The notes beneath the pieces were generated by a model. That model worked only from the letters and a program-made list of their open reading frames with translations, was not told the origin of the DNA and searched no databases. The position numbers and the translations under genes are program-made. This document shows positions 17,601 to 26,374 of a DNA stretch of 64,000 bases, in pieces (the stretch's first letter is position 1; each line of letters opens with the position of its first letter). Source of the DNA: an uncultured Prevotellaceae bacterium (GTDB taxonomy: Bacteria > Bacteroidota > Bacteroidia > Bacteroidales > Bacteroidaceae); contig OMXV01000011.1 in the NCBI GenBank assembly GCA_900315075.1, positions 1 to 64,000 on the forward strand, in the 5' to 3' direction.

Positions 17601-20600
17601 TGTCGTTGTCCTTGAAGTTCAAAGCAAGGAAAATCCACTCATTCTTGGGCAGCACGTTCTTGCTGACAAACTGTGCCTGGCCGATACTGACACCGAAATG
17701 ACCCGCCTCGTCTACGGTCATGGCGAAGCGGTCGCGCCCGTGCTTGAGGATGCTGCCGGCCTCACTCCACTTCATCCAGAAGTTGACGGTGAAGTCGCCA
17801 TTGAGGAAGATGGGGTTCTGGGTGTGCTGGTCGGTGCTGCCTCCCAGTTGCTTAGCCACGTCATGGTCCACCTCCTGGTGGTTGAGCCGGGCGGTGATGA
17901 TGACGTTCTTGTCAGTGACGTAACCGGGCACGATGTCTTCGTTGAACTCCACCGACATATCATCGCCATAGCCCAGGATGCCGTTGGTGGGTGTGGGGTT
18001 TGTCAGCGAGGTAGGCGCCACATTGTCCTTCACCACGGCCACCTCGCTGCTATAGACGGTGATGTCGTCGGTGCCATACTGCGTAGTGGTGTAGGCGCGG
18101 AATTTGTAGTTGCCCTGTGGATAGGAGTTGTCGTCTTTCATATAGAGGCGCAGGCGCAGGTCGCCCGTGGCGGGCAGCACATGTTCGTGAATACTCGTGG
18201 AGTCGGCACTGTTGACAACGAAACTCAGCGTGTCGGGCCGAATCCAGACGGTGGAACCCTCGAAGCGATACTCCACGCCCAGTTTCTTCAATCCCTTGAA
18301 CTGACGGTCGAAACCAGAAACTTTCATTTCCAGGTTGCCCTCTTGGCGGTCCAGTGTCTCGATGTTGAGCACCGGCTCGCTGATGGCGAGGTTGATGGGG
18401 GATGATGAGGGTGCGAAGTGTACGTTGAAATGCACCATGTCGAAAATCTTGATGGGCTGATACTGCGAGCAGAAGCGCAGTTCCAGATTCTCATAGTCGA
18501 GCACGCTCGGGTCGGTCTGCCTGACGGTGATGACCTTCTTCACGGTTTCACCCGCCGGAATGAACACCGAGCGGCCGTTGGCAGGCACGCCGTCCATCAG
18601 AATCTCCAGCCCCATCTGGTTGGCTTTCTCCTGCACCATGATGTTGTAACTGAAGTCGAAACCTTGGTTGGTGTTGCTCAGGTTGGTGAGGTGCAGCGTC
18701 AGTTGTCCTGTCTGTCCGGCGGGCACATCGCTTAGGGTGACCTCCTTGGCACTGTTGTCGGCATTGCCGTCGAGGCTGATGCGTATGCTGGGCCTTTCCA
18801 TCTGCTCGGTGCCGTTGGAGAGTGTATGCCGTCCTGGCTCAAACCACTTTGTCTTCTCCTCGGCCTCGTAGGGGTTGTAACTCTGTCCGCCGAGCAGGAA
18901 GAAACTGTCGCTCCAGCCGCTGGGCGACTCGTAGATATTCACACTGAAGTCGGTGCCTTTGTTGCCATCGCTGAACGAGTAGTCAAACTGTGCCCAATTC
19001 TTATAGTTCTCGTCCTCATCGCTCTCGGTGGTTTGCATCAGCCAACCGTTGTCAGATGACACCGTAGACCTACCTTTCATATATCCGGCACCTAATACAC
19101 CTTCGTTGAAGAAACCAATGTCGACAACTACGCCCCAGCGGTGCTCGTAATTATGAGTCTTTTGATAGGTGGTGTCGCAGCGGTTGCTGTAAGAGTTTGG
19201 CGTACCACCGTCGAACGAAATGTTCCGGCTGAAGTAACTACTGCCATTGATGGCATTGAGTTTGTCCTCCTCGTTGTCTGCCAGCACTTTTCGCCAACTT
19301 TCTATCTGGTCTGTACACCAGGCCACGCTGTCAGGCAAAACCGTTCCTTTCTTCATATCCTTTGGTGCAACCAGGATATAGGTGTCATCCTCAATGCCCA
19401 GACTCGGGTCTTCATCTGTCAACCACGTGACGTACATGCAGTGGTCGGTAGTGTTCACATAACGCTCAGCCTCGTCCTTGCTGTCCACAAAGGTAAACAT
19501 TTGCCGCCGTGTATCTTCCCACTTGGGTATCATCACGTTCTCCAGTTCGTAGGCCGAATACATGAAGCTGGTCGTGATGCTGTCGCCGATGGTCATGGCA
19601 TCGCGGAGGTCGAGAATGAACGGATTGTCCTTGGCAGTGCGGAAGAGTCCCAGTTTGCGAGCCGTGCCAAAGATTAGGTTGGTGGATGCACCGATGAACA
19701 CGTCGCCGGCTGCACCTACAAAAGCAGACCCCGTTCCGGTGGAAATGGACTGTGTGGCCGTTGTCGACCAAGTTTCCTCGGTTTTGCTATCTTTCGTCAC
19801 ATTAAAATGATAACCATTTTTAGAATCTTTGGTGGTAGAGAAATAACTTTGCAATACCTCTATACCAACACCCGCGTCTGTTTTATGTTGAGTACCAAGA
19901 CTGACTTCAAACAAGACACTCTCATTACCAAAGAATCCTTCAGTGCTTTTTCTCAGTCTCGTCTTGGTCGTGCCGGTAGTCCACGTTGTCTTCGATGTGG
20001 CACCTGGCGGGTCGCGCAGCACCATAGTCAGGATGTCGGGGCCGAGGGTGACGAAGTTGGTGCCCGTGGTCAGTGAGCCGAGCACGATGGCGTTCACCCC
20101 ATCGTAGGTATAGGTACGGTTGTTGCGCTCCATCTGCATGCTCAGTTGGCGGGTATAGGGAGCCACGATGTTGGGCAATCCAGTAAAGAAGGTGAACTCG
20201 TTCATGCCCCGGGCATCGAGAATCAGTTGGTCTTGCTTCAGGTCATAGATGTCGCCCGGCTGCAGTCCCAGCGCCTCGTTGTCGACACGTGCCACCACCA
20301 TCTGCTCGTTGCTCATCTCGTTGCTCACGGTCACCACCTGTCCGTTAAGGGCCAGGGTGTCGGCTACAGCAGGTAAATCCTTCGCATCGCGGTTCACGTA
20401 GACCTCATAGCCCCATACCCTCATCTTCACCTTGTCGCCGCCGTTGTAGATGGGGTAGCCGTAGGTGTAGGCGGGTTTGCCGCTGTCGTCGATAGTCCAG
20501 ATATTGTCGATGGGTGTAGCACCGAAATCGTCGGAGAAGTCCTCGAATGCCTTGCGCCCGAACACGCCCTTTGGCGCGTCGCCATCGGTGTTGACCAACA

Positions 20601-23600
20601 TTTGGATGAGTTCTAATTGCGGGTCGGCAAAGTAGGTCTTCACCATCTTGGTATTGTAGGTATAGGAGTGCTGCTGCTCAGTGCCGTCAACTAATGTTTC
20701 GGTGAACTCATCGGTTTGCTCCTGCGATACGTAAGTCAGGTCTATCTCAGGCAGCGAGCCGAAGTCGATGTCAGGGTTATTGTCTATTTTCAGACTCCTT
20801 ACCTTGTACTTCAGCGGGGGCAGCAGGGCAGAGAACTCGCCAGTGAGCGAGTCGGTGCGTATGGTGATGTACTTCGCGTCGTAGCCGATGCCCGTATGGG
20901 TATGGCTGTTGATGCTCGTGGTGTCGCTCTGCCATGTGCGCTCAGTGAGGGCATTGCTGATGTGGTCGTCCTGGCAGTTGAACGAGAGCGACTCATTGTT
21001 CAATGCCAACTGTATGGTGGCTATGCCGATGTTGTTCTTCGATAAACCGAAACCCACTGCCAGCGTGTCATTTCTCAGGCCGCCGCCCACACGGCCCACG
21101 AAGTTCACCAGTGTGGAGTCGGCAAAGTCGTACTGCACGGGTCGGTCGAAGTAGAACGTCCCCTGTGTGGGCCAGCGTCCGTCCGCCACCATCGTGTGTC
21201 CGCCGAGTCTGGCTTCCACGAAGTGATGACCAATGGGTACGGATAAGTTGTATTCGCCTCTTTCGTTTGTCTCCACTATCTTGCCGTCCTTGTTCTGCAC
21301 GATGCCGTCGACATACATCTGCACGCCCTCTACAGGCACGTTGGTGCCGGCATAGTAGATATACCCGCTCATGATGAATGATGACACATCCTCGAAGTTG
21401 GCGGTGTGGACGAGGGCGTTCTTACCCACGAAGAGCAGCGACCTGTTGGGATTGAACTCATGTATGCCGTACATGGGCACGACCGAGTAGGAGGTTCCCT
21501 CGCCAGTGAACGGTATGCCCTGGATGATGTAGTTGCCGTCGGCATCGGTCTTGGCCTTCAGCCTCAACGCAGTGGGCGTGAGGGTGGAAGCCTGGGCGTT
21601 GCTGCCCACCATGCCATGGTGCTCGCGGTAGTTGGTGCCGTCGCGCGAGTAGTCGAAGAACTGCGTGCGCAGGCCCTCGTCAAAAGTCCAGTAGGTCTCC
21701 AACCCGCTCTCGTCGCCCACGAGCAGACGGTCGAAGTTCTCCAGGATGTCGGCCTCGGCGAGGCACTTCGTCCACAGGCGGAACTCATCTGCCGCACCTT
21801 TGAAGCGCCCCAGGCTGAACTCCTTGGCATTGCCCATTGACCATTCATTACCCATCGTCAGGGTGGCTTTCTGCACATTGGGCTCGCTGCTGTTGGCATC
21901 GAGGGTCAGCACATAGCAGGTCAGCATCTTGCCGCTGCGGGTCAGTGCGATGTGGTTGTAGGCATTCTGCCGGAGAAGGATGCCGTCGAAGGGCTGCTGC
22001 TCTCCGGTGGTGCTGCTGAAGGCCAGGCCGCCGGTGGCTGTCATTCCCAAGCCGATGCCATTGCCAAAGTCCACAATCGTGCTCTTGCTGAACGCCTCGG
22101 GGTAGAGCCACATCTGGATGGAGAAGTCGCCGGCAGCAAACTTTTCAGTGGCGTAGTTCTGGGTCGTGGAATTCTTATCCTCTACAACGGGGTATTGCCA
22201 CGTCACGGTGCCGTTCACGTCGGAGAAGTAGATGGAGTGGAACTGTTCCAGGTGGTCGCCCTCGCTGCTGACCATTTTCATCACCACATCTACGCCCTGC
22301 ACCGCCGTGCCCGTAGAGCCGTAGGCTATACGGCCTGTCACAGTGCCGGTGCTTTTGGCGAAGCCGATGCTGGCCTTTTCGCTGGTGACGGTGGAGCCGT
22401 CATCGCACTTGTCCTCCACAGTGATACGGTATTCGTAATAGACACCGGGCAGTGCCGTTTCGTCGGTATAGAACAGGTAGTCCTCGTTGCTCGACATACG
22501 TGTCTGCACTTTCCACTCCTCGTTCTCTTGCTCAGCCCGGCGGCGCTCCACGATGTAGGTCTTGGCATAGAGAGAACCTTGCTGGTCGACATGCCACGAC
22601 AACTTCACCGCCCCCTCATAGACACCCTTAGAGGCATCGATGGCCTTGATTTTCGTCGCCTCGTAGATAGCCTTCGGACTGATGTCGATGGCATTGAGCA
22701 CCAGGTTGCCGATGACACCCTCTATGCGGTAGGGCCTGGGGGAACAGGCGTTCAGCGGCTCCTCTGTATAGGGGACGCCCGTCTCGGGGTCAATATGGCT
22801 CTGCTGGTTGTTGTGCTGGTCGGTGGTGCGGTGCTCCCACTGGAAGGAGGTCTGCATGTCGGAAGGTGTGAGTTTGTAGATAGGGTCTTCTTCATCGCCC
22901 GCATAGATGAGGAACTGATGGCCAAAACCTTCGGGATAAGCATCTGAGGTCCATTTGAAGACGACGCGGTCGGCCTCCTGCTCCACCATGAGGCCGTTGA
23001 TGGGCACGGTGCGCGTAGTGCTGACCGTGACGCTGGCCTTCGTGTCGTCGCGCCGCGTCGACAAGTCCCAGAAGTTCGACACGTAATAGACATCATAGGT
23101 TGGGTTGGTTTCGTTGGTATAGCCATCATCGGAATAGGTATGCGCACTGGAAGCAAGTTCGGCTATCTTCGTGCCGTTACGATAGACCACCCACTTGAAA
23201 TCAGCATAGTTGCCGGGAATGGAAAGAGCGTCCCACGACAGATTCACCCGTTTGTCGCCCTGGTTGAAAACGGCCGTAAGATTGTCGGCCTTGACGATGG
23301 GCGGGTGGATGGTGACAGTCTTCGTGATGGGGTCGCTGTTGTTGGCGAAGACGATGCCGTCGGCCGTCTTGCCTTCAAGGCGGGCCTCCACCTTGTAGTT
23401 TCCCACCTCGATGGCTCCAGGCACGGCGCACGACCACGCTCCACCGTTCACCCGGTATTGCAGTGTGCCGTAATTGTCTTTCCACGGGTCCATGGCTATG
23501 AGATTCTGTGTCTTACCGTTGAAGGTAAGGTCCTGGGCAAAGGTGGGCTGTTTCTTCCACTTCACAGTCTGCTCGGCGAAGTGCTGCTGGATGAAGATGT

Positions 23601-24207
23601 CATCGCCGCCGGCTTCTCTGTTCATATCTGCGACGCCGGTGTAGCCAGAACTCGTTTTATTGGTGTTACGCCAGTATATCCCCTCCGTCCGCGAGTCGTT
23701 GTCGTCAGCAGTGTTTGTTACCGACAGTTTGGTCATCACGCGCTTGCCGCCGCCACACGTTTCCAGTTTATAGCGGTCGCGTGTGTAAAAGACTACGATG
23801 TATGCCGTTTTTGAACCGCAACCTCTGTTGAGGTCGCCGTTGAAGTCTTTGTTTCTGGGTGCCTTGTAATAGGTGCGCCCTTCGAATTTGAGGGAATCTC
23901 CATCATGGTCATGGTCAGAAACACAGATGTCGGTGATGTAGCCAGTCTCGGGGTTGGCCGTGCTGCTTGTCTTGTAGGCGATATAGACGTCCCATCCGCC
24001 GGCCCCCGCATTGAGGTCGTAATTGACCACGGTCCATCCTTTGTCTTGATACTCTCGCCTGAGATTGCCACCATTGCCCTTAGTGGTACCGATGGTGATA
24101 ATCTCTGTGATGTATTCCTGGGCCAGCATGCCGGTGGCTGCTGAGATGAGCATGAAGGCCACAAGCATCAGCCTCCGCTGCATTTGTGAGAATAAGTTGA
24201 TTTTCAT
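14605..24207 (-). CDS. Giant secreted LamG-domain surface protein (3200 aa)
   Basis: A signal peptide (ending near AATGMLAQ) is followed by an N-terminal segment with DLNAGAGGWDVYIAYKTS at ~54-71, a fibronectin/Ig-like stretch (~300-400), a LamG/concanavalin-like domain (~680-845, ending ETYWTFDEG) and a carboxypeptidase-regulatory-like domain (~940-1015). A glycine-rich hydrophobic segment lies at ~1500-1525 (FVGAAGDVFIGASTNLIFG). An Ig-like half (~2075-2110), two further LamG domains (~2133-2290, ~2340-2495) and the second Ig half (~2546-2602) follow. Near the C-terminus there are two NMS...AF.D.ECRG repeats (~2720 and ~3060), and then a sorting-type end with WYNIQGQ...GVYI...KIFKKMK. This suggests an exported adhesin or glycan-binding protein, probably secreted by the type IX route. 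It follows the fimbrillin-like lipoprotein gene by 6 bases. The exact function is unknown. Confidence 0.85.
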   Translation of the reverse strand: MKINLFSQMQRRLMLVAFMLISAATGMLAQEYITEIITIGTTKGNGGNLRREYQDKGWTVVNYDLNAGAGGWDVYIAYKTSSTANPETGYITDICVSDHDHDGDSLKFEGRTYYKAPRNKDFNGDLNRGCGSKTAYIVVFYTRDRYKLETCGGGKRVMTKLSVTNTADDNDSRTEGIYWRNTNKTSSGYTGVADMNREAGGDDIFIQQHFAEQTVKWKKQPTFAQDLTFNGKTQNLIAMDPWKDNYGTLQYRVNGGAWSCAVPGAIEVGNYKVEARLEGKTADGIVFANNSDPITKTVTIHPPIVKADNLTAVFNQGDKRVNLSWDALSIPGNYADFKWVVYRNGTKIAELASSAHTYSDDGYTNETNPTYDVYYVSNFWDLSTRRDDTKASVTVSTTRTVPINGLMVEQEADRVVFKWTSDAYPEGFGHQFLIYAGDEEDPIYKLTPSDMQTSFQWEHRTTDQHNNQQSHIDPETGVPYTEEPLNACSPRPYRIEGVIGNLVLNAIDISPKAIYEATKIKAIDASKGVYEGAVKLSWHVDQQGSLYAKTYIVERRRAEQENEEWKVQTRMSSNEDYLFYTDETALPGVYYEYRITVEDKCDDGSTVTSEKASIGFAKSTGTVTGRIAYGSTGTAVQGVDVVMKMVSSEGDHLEQFHSIYFSDVNGTVTWQYPVVEDKNSTTQNYATEKFAAGDFSIQMWLYPEAFSKSTIVDFGNGIGLGMTATGGLAFSSTTGEQQPFDGILLRQNAYNHIALTRSGKMLTCYVLTLDANSSEPNVQKATLTMGNEWSMGNAKEFSLGRFKGAADEFRLWTKCLAEADILENFDRLLVGDESGLETYWTFDEGLRTQFFDYSRDGTNYREHHGMVGSNAQASTLTPTALRLKAKTDADGNYIIQGIPFTGEGTSYSVVPMYGIHEFNPNRSLLFVGKNALVHTANFEDVSSFIMSGYIYYAGTNVPVEGVQMYVDGIVQNKDGKIVETNERGEYNLSVPIGHHFVEARLGGHTMVADGRWPTQGTFYFDRPVQYDFADSTLVNFVGRVGGGLRNDTLAVGFGLSKNNIGIATIQLALNNESLSFNCQDDHISNALTERTWQSDTTSINSHTHTGIGYDAKYITIRTDSLTGEFSALLPPLKYKVRSLKIDNNPDIDFGSLPEIDLTYVSQEQTDEFTETLVDGTEQQHSYTYNTKMVKTYFADPQLELIQMLVNTDGDAPKGVFGRKAFEDFSDDFGATPIDNIWTIDDSGKPAYTYGYPIYNGGDKVKMRVWGYEVYVNRDAKDLPAVADTLALNGQVVTVSNEMSNEQMVVARVDNEALGLQPGDIYDLKQDQLILDARGMNEFTFFTGLPNIVAPYTRQLSMQMERNNRTYTYDGVNAIVLGSLTTGTNFVTLGPDILTMVLRDPPGATSKTTWTTGTTKTRLRKSTEGFFGNESVLFEVSLGTQHKTDAGVGIEVLQSYFSTTKDSKNGYHFNVTKDSKTEETWSTTATQSISTGTGSAFVGAAGDVFIGASTNLIFGTARKLGLFRTAKDNPFILDLRDAMTIGDSITTSFMYSAYELENVMIPKWEDTRRQMFTFVDSKDEAERYVNTTDHCMYVTWLTDEDPSLGIEDDTYILVAPKDMKKGTVLPDSVAWCTDQIESWRKVLADNEEDKLNAINGSSYFSRNISFDGGTPNSYSNRCDTTYQKTHNYEHRWGVVVDIGFFNEGVLGAGYMKGRSTVSSDNGWLMQTTESDEDENYKNWAQFDYSFSDGNKGTDFSVNIYESPSGWSDSFFLLGGQSYNPYEAEEKTKWFEPGRHTLSNGTEQMERPSIRISLDGNADNSAKEVTLSDVPAGQTGQLTLHLTNLSNTNQGFDFSYNIMVQEKANQMGLEILMDGVPANGRSVFIPAGETVKKVITVRQTDPSVLDYENLELRFCSQYQPIKIFDMVHFNVHFAPSSSPINLAISEPVLNIETLDRQEGNLEMKVSGFDRQFKGLKKLGVEYRFEGSTVWIRPDTLSFVVNSADSTSIHEHVLPATGDLRLRLYMKDDNSYPQGNYKFRAYTTTQYGTDDITVYSSEVAVVKDNVAPTSLTNPTPTNGILGYGDDMSVEFNEDIVPGYVTDKNVIITARLNHQEVDHDVAKQLGGSTDQHTQNPIFLNGDFTVNFWMKWSEAGSILKHGRDRFAMTVDEAGHFGVSIGQAQFVSKNVLPKNEWIFLALNFKDNDMQLSALAQHGKQTIQLFDSQEVDSVTLSTIVYSDDNNFYLGNMKGAIHDLCLYGIWRDLNDVAATKYQAKDGYVYGLMNYWPMNEGHGNVAADARHTHDFMVDGQWEINNLNFAFGLNHITDASGIVANIARINTYREESYAIELWHKAAAVAGSTADEGIFEAGAGTSGHLSLHYDAQKNIVLDYGTKSQTVASAEAAAYGDWHHLALNVVRGQSAIFYCDGKRTAVISEGDVPPLTGSSMTLGKNSAGIIDEVRVWKATILENRLLLNMYTTLDTADVYSRGLAAYYPFEKDSVVYGEKKKVFTPDDMAPGQPRQSIQYAAASPQSSPAADIAPPLQNAVLETRLMASPVASERKVVVRLKDNTGVSPRDMEGCLLNITVDKVLDMHGNQSDPIRWTAYMQKNTLKWAKDSVTVIKKFGEEYYFDVDIVNKGGNTEYYTLYNMPEWLSLVDAIDGSPVESTGDLAPQTTKTLRFLVKPLVAVGNYSVNVGLQGNDEILEPLSILMRVRGEAPNWTVNPDLYENNMSIVGQVYVNGVLMGNSESCVAAFIDGECRGVANIEPMRSAAFVAMSVYGTAQQNVNGVITDLDNGKDVTFRIWDASKGITYTNVNFTLPSADTPVTSVKFDNSAIYGNFNNPVVFTKSNLIEQELRLRPNWNWISLGVEPVDTKTSVVFGDLTSWNVYIKDRSTGTYYSNGTYWDGSLTDVHANTMYKMHLSKLPKSRELPTPLPITGEAPKTNQAKVTLKNGWNWIGYLPAVAMSLDVALASANPQEGDEVKSQQGFAFYGPYGWEGNLHILESGKGYLYHSVDPNTKQFSYPAVSVANAPLHSPAHSQRANEPSVFDPVDPETYPDNMSMVVKLVKEGEAVTDAELGAFVDNECRGAATASEDSGLYYLLIAGEGNGKPMEVRAAVNGSIVTVCTEVPYNSDAIIGTPWEPYVIDLDDVNGIRTLAGDEDNGRWYNIQGQVMGEKKPSASGVYIHRQANGTTKIFKKMK

Positions 24208-24213
24208 AGTTGA

Positions 24214-25104
24214 TTATTCTAATGCTATATCTACTTCATAGTATTTTCCTTCGAGCATCTTGGCAGTCTTCGTAGCCGTATAGGTGTTTGTGCCGTTGCT
24301 CACAGTAAAGTGGAAAGTGAGCCTGTCGTCGCAAGGGAACAAGGCTACATAGACACCATCCTCGGTAGGTTTGTCGAGCGTGATGGTGAGCGGCCCGCTG
24401 GGTGTATCGCCTTCGGCATGGACGTTGTCGGGGTCGGTGAGCGATGCTGTTCCAGTATTAGGATAGCCGACAGAACCCGTCGAACCCCACCCAATCTGCA
24501 CCGACTTCACGCTGACAGGACTGCCGCCGTAGGTGAAATTAAACTTGCAGAGTGAGAGCAGGCTCTTCATCTGTGGAATGGAGCCTGAGGCGATGTCGTC
24601 TTTCACCGTCACCTCCTTTGCCACTCCATAGACATAGTGGTAACGCTCCCCGATGTCGTCGAGCGTTCCCTTTTGTCCGCTCAAGTCGATGGGGAAATAC
24701 GCATCCCTGCCCGAAGGCTTAACGGGTGTCACTGCCGGGAAGATGACCGCAATGTCGTCGGCATTGGCACACATGACGTTGCCCGTGAGCGTGGTAGTCA
24801 CCCCGGCTTTGGCTGGTGTGAGCAGGCCGTAATACAGCGTGCCGGAGAGCACTGCACTCAGGTTGACATACGTAGGCCGGTCGGTGGTCTGCCAAGCCGC
24901 CTCGAGCGATGTTGGATCAATTTTTACCTTCCTCATACCTGATGACGCACGGGTAATGGTGAGTTGCCTCATGCTTCGTTGGTTGCCGTCTTCCGGTGTC
25001 GCCGTGTCATCGTCGGATGAACAGGAGCAGAGCATGGCACAGACAAACATCAGGCAACAGCCTGCAGCCGCTATTTTCAAAACTATTTTTCTTATCTGTC
25101 GCAT
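24214..25104 (-). CDS. Fimbrillin-family lipoprotein (296 aa)
   Basis: The N-terminus (MRQIRKIVLKIAAAGCC...) contains a lipobox LCSC followed by SSDDD, the usual pattern of a Bacteroidetes lipoprotein. The body has the fimbrillin-like look: AVIFPAVTPV, then YFPIDLSGQKGTL and later SLLSLCKFNFTYGG. Such proteins form or anchor surface fimbriae. The frame is open to 25167, but the ATG at 25104 directly precedes the signal sequence, and the additional N-terminal residues would be highly basic and without function, so 25104 is chosen. It sits between a 57-aa acidic peptide gene (22 bases upstream) and the giant LamG protein, and the three should be expressed together as a surface structure. Confidence 0.75.
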   Translation of the reverse strand: MRQIRKIVLKIAAAGCCLMFVCAMLCSCSSDDDTATPEDGNQRSMRQLTITRASSGMRKVKIDPTSLEAAWQTTDRPTYVNLSAVLSGTLYYGLLTPAKAGVTTTLTGNVMCANADDIAVIFPAVTPVKPSGRDAYFPIDLSGQKGTLDDIGERYHYVYGVAKEVTVKDDIASGSIPQMKSLLSLCKFNFTYGGSPVSVKSVQIGWGSTGSVGYPNTGTASLTDPDNVHAEGDTPSGPLTITLDKPTEDGVYVALFPCDDRLTFHFTVSNGTNTYTATKTAKMLEGKYYEVDIALE

Positions 25105-25126
25105 AATGTTGTAAAATTGTTGATAC

Positions 25127-25300
25127 TTACTTCCAACCGTCATCTTCTTCGTCATCTTCATCTTCAAGATAACTGGAGCCTCTCTGATAGCCGGACATGT
25201 TCACGTGGATACCGTCGTCCCCCTCCTGACTGCTGTTAAGTAGATGGAACGGTTCCTGCAGGTGGATAAAGGTCTTAGGTTTGTCGTAGTTTCTTTTCAT
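25127..25300 (-). CDS. Small acidic peptide at head of the surface operon (57 aa)
   Basis: The frame encodes MKRNYDKPKTFIHLQEPFHL and then a polar stretch ending in an acidic tail (LEDEDDEEDDGWK). Short proteins of this type, starting Lys/Arg-rich with Y.KP and LL.S and ending in a run of D/E, are frequent in Prevotella-like genomes beside fimbrillin and other surface-protein genes. Their function is not known to me. The frame is 22 bases upstream of the fimbrillin start on the same strand, which makes it the likely first gene of the operon. No signal peptide is visible, so it should be cytoplasmic. The call rests on composition, placement and recollection of similar peptides. Confidence 0.65.
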   Translation of the reverse strand: MKRNYDKPKTFIHLQEPFHLLNSSQEGDDGIHVNMSGYQRGSSYLEDEDDEEDDGWK

Positions 25301-25731
25301 TGTCTATTCCCAATATTACACAGCACTTCAGTCATATATTTATATAATTTTCTGAGTAATAAAAGTTGTTTGTTTAGGATGATGACATATCAGATTTTTC
25401 GCTTGCCTTAGTGCTGTTATTCAAGACAAGGAAAAAACATCAATGACATTGCAAAAATAAGCAAAAAAACTAAGAAATATGCTCCATTCGGTGAAATATT
25501 TTGAAAAATTTCACGTGAGAGAACTATTTTCCCGTCATATTGGCCTGAACAGGCAAGAAGTGCAAGCAACACAATGGAAAGTAAGAATCTTTTCTTTCTC
25601 ATACAGTGGCAAAATGACAGTTACATTTCATATCTTGGAACATTATGCAAAAGTAGGAATAAAAAGTTCATCTCCCCCATGTTTGGTATGTAATAAAAAT
25701 ATGTAAAAAGGTGTACAAAAATGCGTGAAGG
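25301..25731. other. Divergent regulatory region, surface operon side
   Basis: No gene was seen. On the minus strand TATTTTTGC (25451-25459) fits the -7 box and would give a leader of ~150 bases for the surface operon; no -33 box lies at the right distance. The remaining AT-rich sequence runs into the R3 and R2 repeat copies. Confidence 0.45.
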
Positions 25732-25813
25732 GTTCCTCGTGGGTCTTTGACAAATCTCTTAAATTCGTGATAAAAAAACTTTTAGGTAGTTTGTGACTGT
25801 GAGAAACTTCAGT
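25732..25813. repeat. Partial copy of repeat family R3
   Basis: It matches the right-hand part of the element at 14132-14336, from CTCGTGGGTCTTTGACAAAT to the terminal GTGAGAAACTTCAGT, with few changes. The left end is missing. Confidence 0.65.
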
Positions 25814-25831
25814 TATTTTACTCTAAAAACA

Positions 25832-25941
25832 CAAGGTGAGATTTGCTTAAATATGTATGGATAACGACATATTTGGGCAAATCTCACCTCATAACCTAAA
25901 GACCTCATAACCTAGAAGTTGAGGACTTGCGAAACCTCAGT
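25832..25941. repeat. Partial copy of repeat family R2
   Basis: It matches the right two-thirds of R2. It begins with GGTGAGATTTGC and contains a palindrome whose second arm is GCAAATCTCACC, around the loop TATGGATAACGA. It ends CTTGCGAAACCTCAGT. Confidence 0.65.
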
Positions 25942-25983
25942 ATCAAGAAAGTGAACCTGTCAAAATAATGTAAAACTTTGGTT

Positions 25984-26071
25984 TTCGGCGAAAATAGAAT
26001 ACGGTTCGGAAATGAAAACAAAAAACCTCGTTGCTTGTTATTCATTTCTCTCATATTTCACTATCTTTGCA
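25984..26071 (+). promoter_or_regulatory. Promoter repeat unit driving the retron
   Basis: The stretch aligns with the 81-bp promoter units at 61360-61718: CGGTTCGGAAAT, then A-rich sequence with CCTCGTT, then ATTTC.CTC and CACTATCTTTGC. Its -7 box is TATCTTTGC (26063-26071); the aligned -33 position is degenerate (TTATTC rather than TTTG). Transcription should start near 26077, just before the retron RNA stem. Confidence 0.65.
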
Positions 26072-26077
26072 TTTGAT

Positions 26078-26335
26078 TATTGACTGCCCGTGGCTATCCC
26101 GCCCGACACTTGACTACTCATCGCCTGCTGATAACGGCAGATGTCGGCAGTGGAAGCGCTGACCGATACCATCGTTTGCTACTGGATTCTGCGCCTTGCT
26201 CGCTCTCGCTTGACCTTTGCAATTGCAAACCTCGGTCCTGCGGACGCTCGCTTTGCTTCGGCAAAGGTCTCGCGCTCGATCTCACAAACTTGAATCCATT
26301 TTCCAGAAGTAACGGCTGGTGCCACGGGCAAGTCA
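26078..26335 (+). ncRNA. Retron msr-msd non-coding RNA
   Basis: The RNA ends pair: TGACTGCCCGTGGC (a1, 26082-26095) with GCCACGGGCAAGTCA (a2, 26321-26335), 14 bp with one bulged A, as in retron precursor RNAs. Inside lie an msr-like stem-loop with CCGACA (26103-26108) against TGTCGG (26142-26147) and an inner CTGC/GCAG, a second hairpin (26148-26194), and a long msd-like hairpin. The msd base is TGGATTC (26192-26198) against GAATCCA (26292-26298), and its upper stem GACCTTTGC (26212-26220) against GCAAAGGTC (26261-26269) is perfect. It lies directly upstream of the reverse transcriptase on the same strand with its own promoter. Branching guanosine and exact msd ends cannot be fixed by eye. 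Confidence 0.8.
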
Positions 26336-26374
26336 TTGATCTCAATCATCCATCAACTTATCTCAAAGTGAACT

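Noticed and set aside
14575-23814. Long plus-strand open frames (up to ~390 codons) opposite the giant surface gene
   Set aside because: They lack start contexts, family motifs and sensible composition, and they follow the codon pattern of the minus-strand gene. They are antisense shadows.
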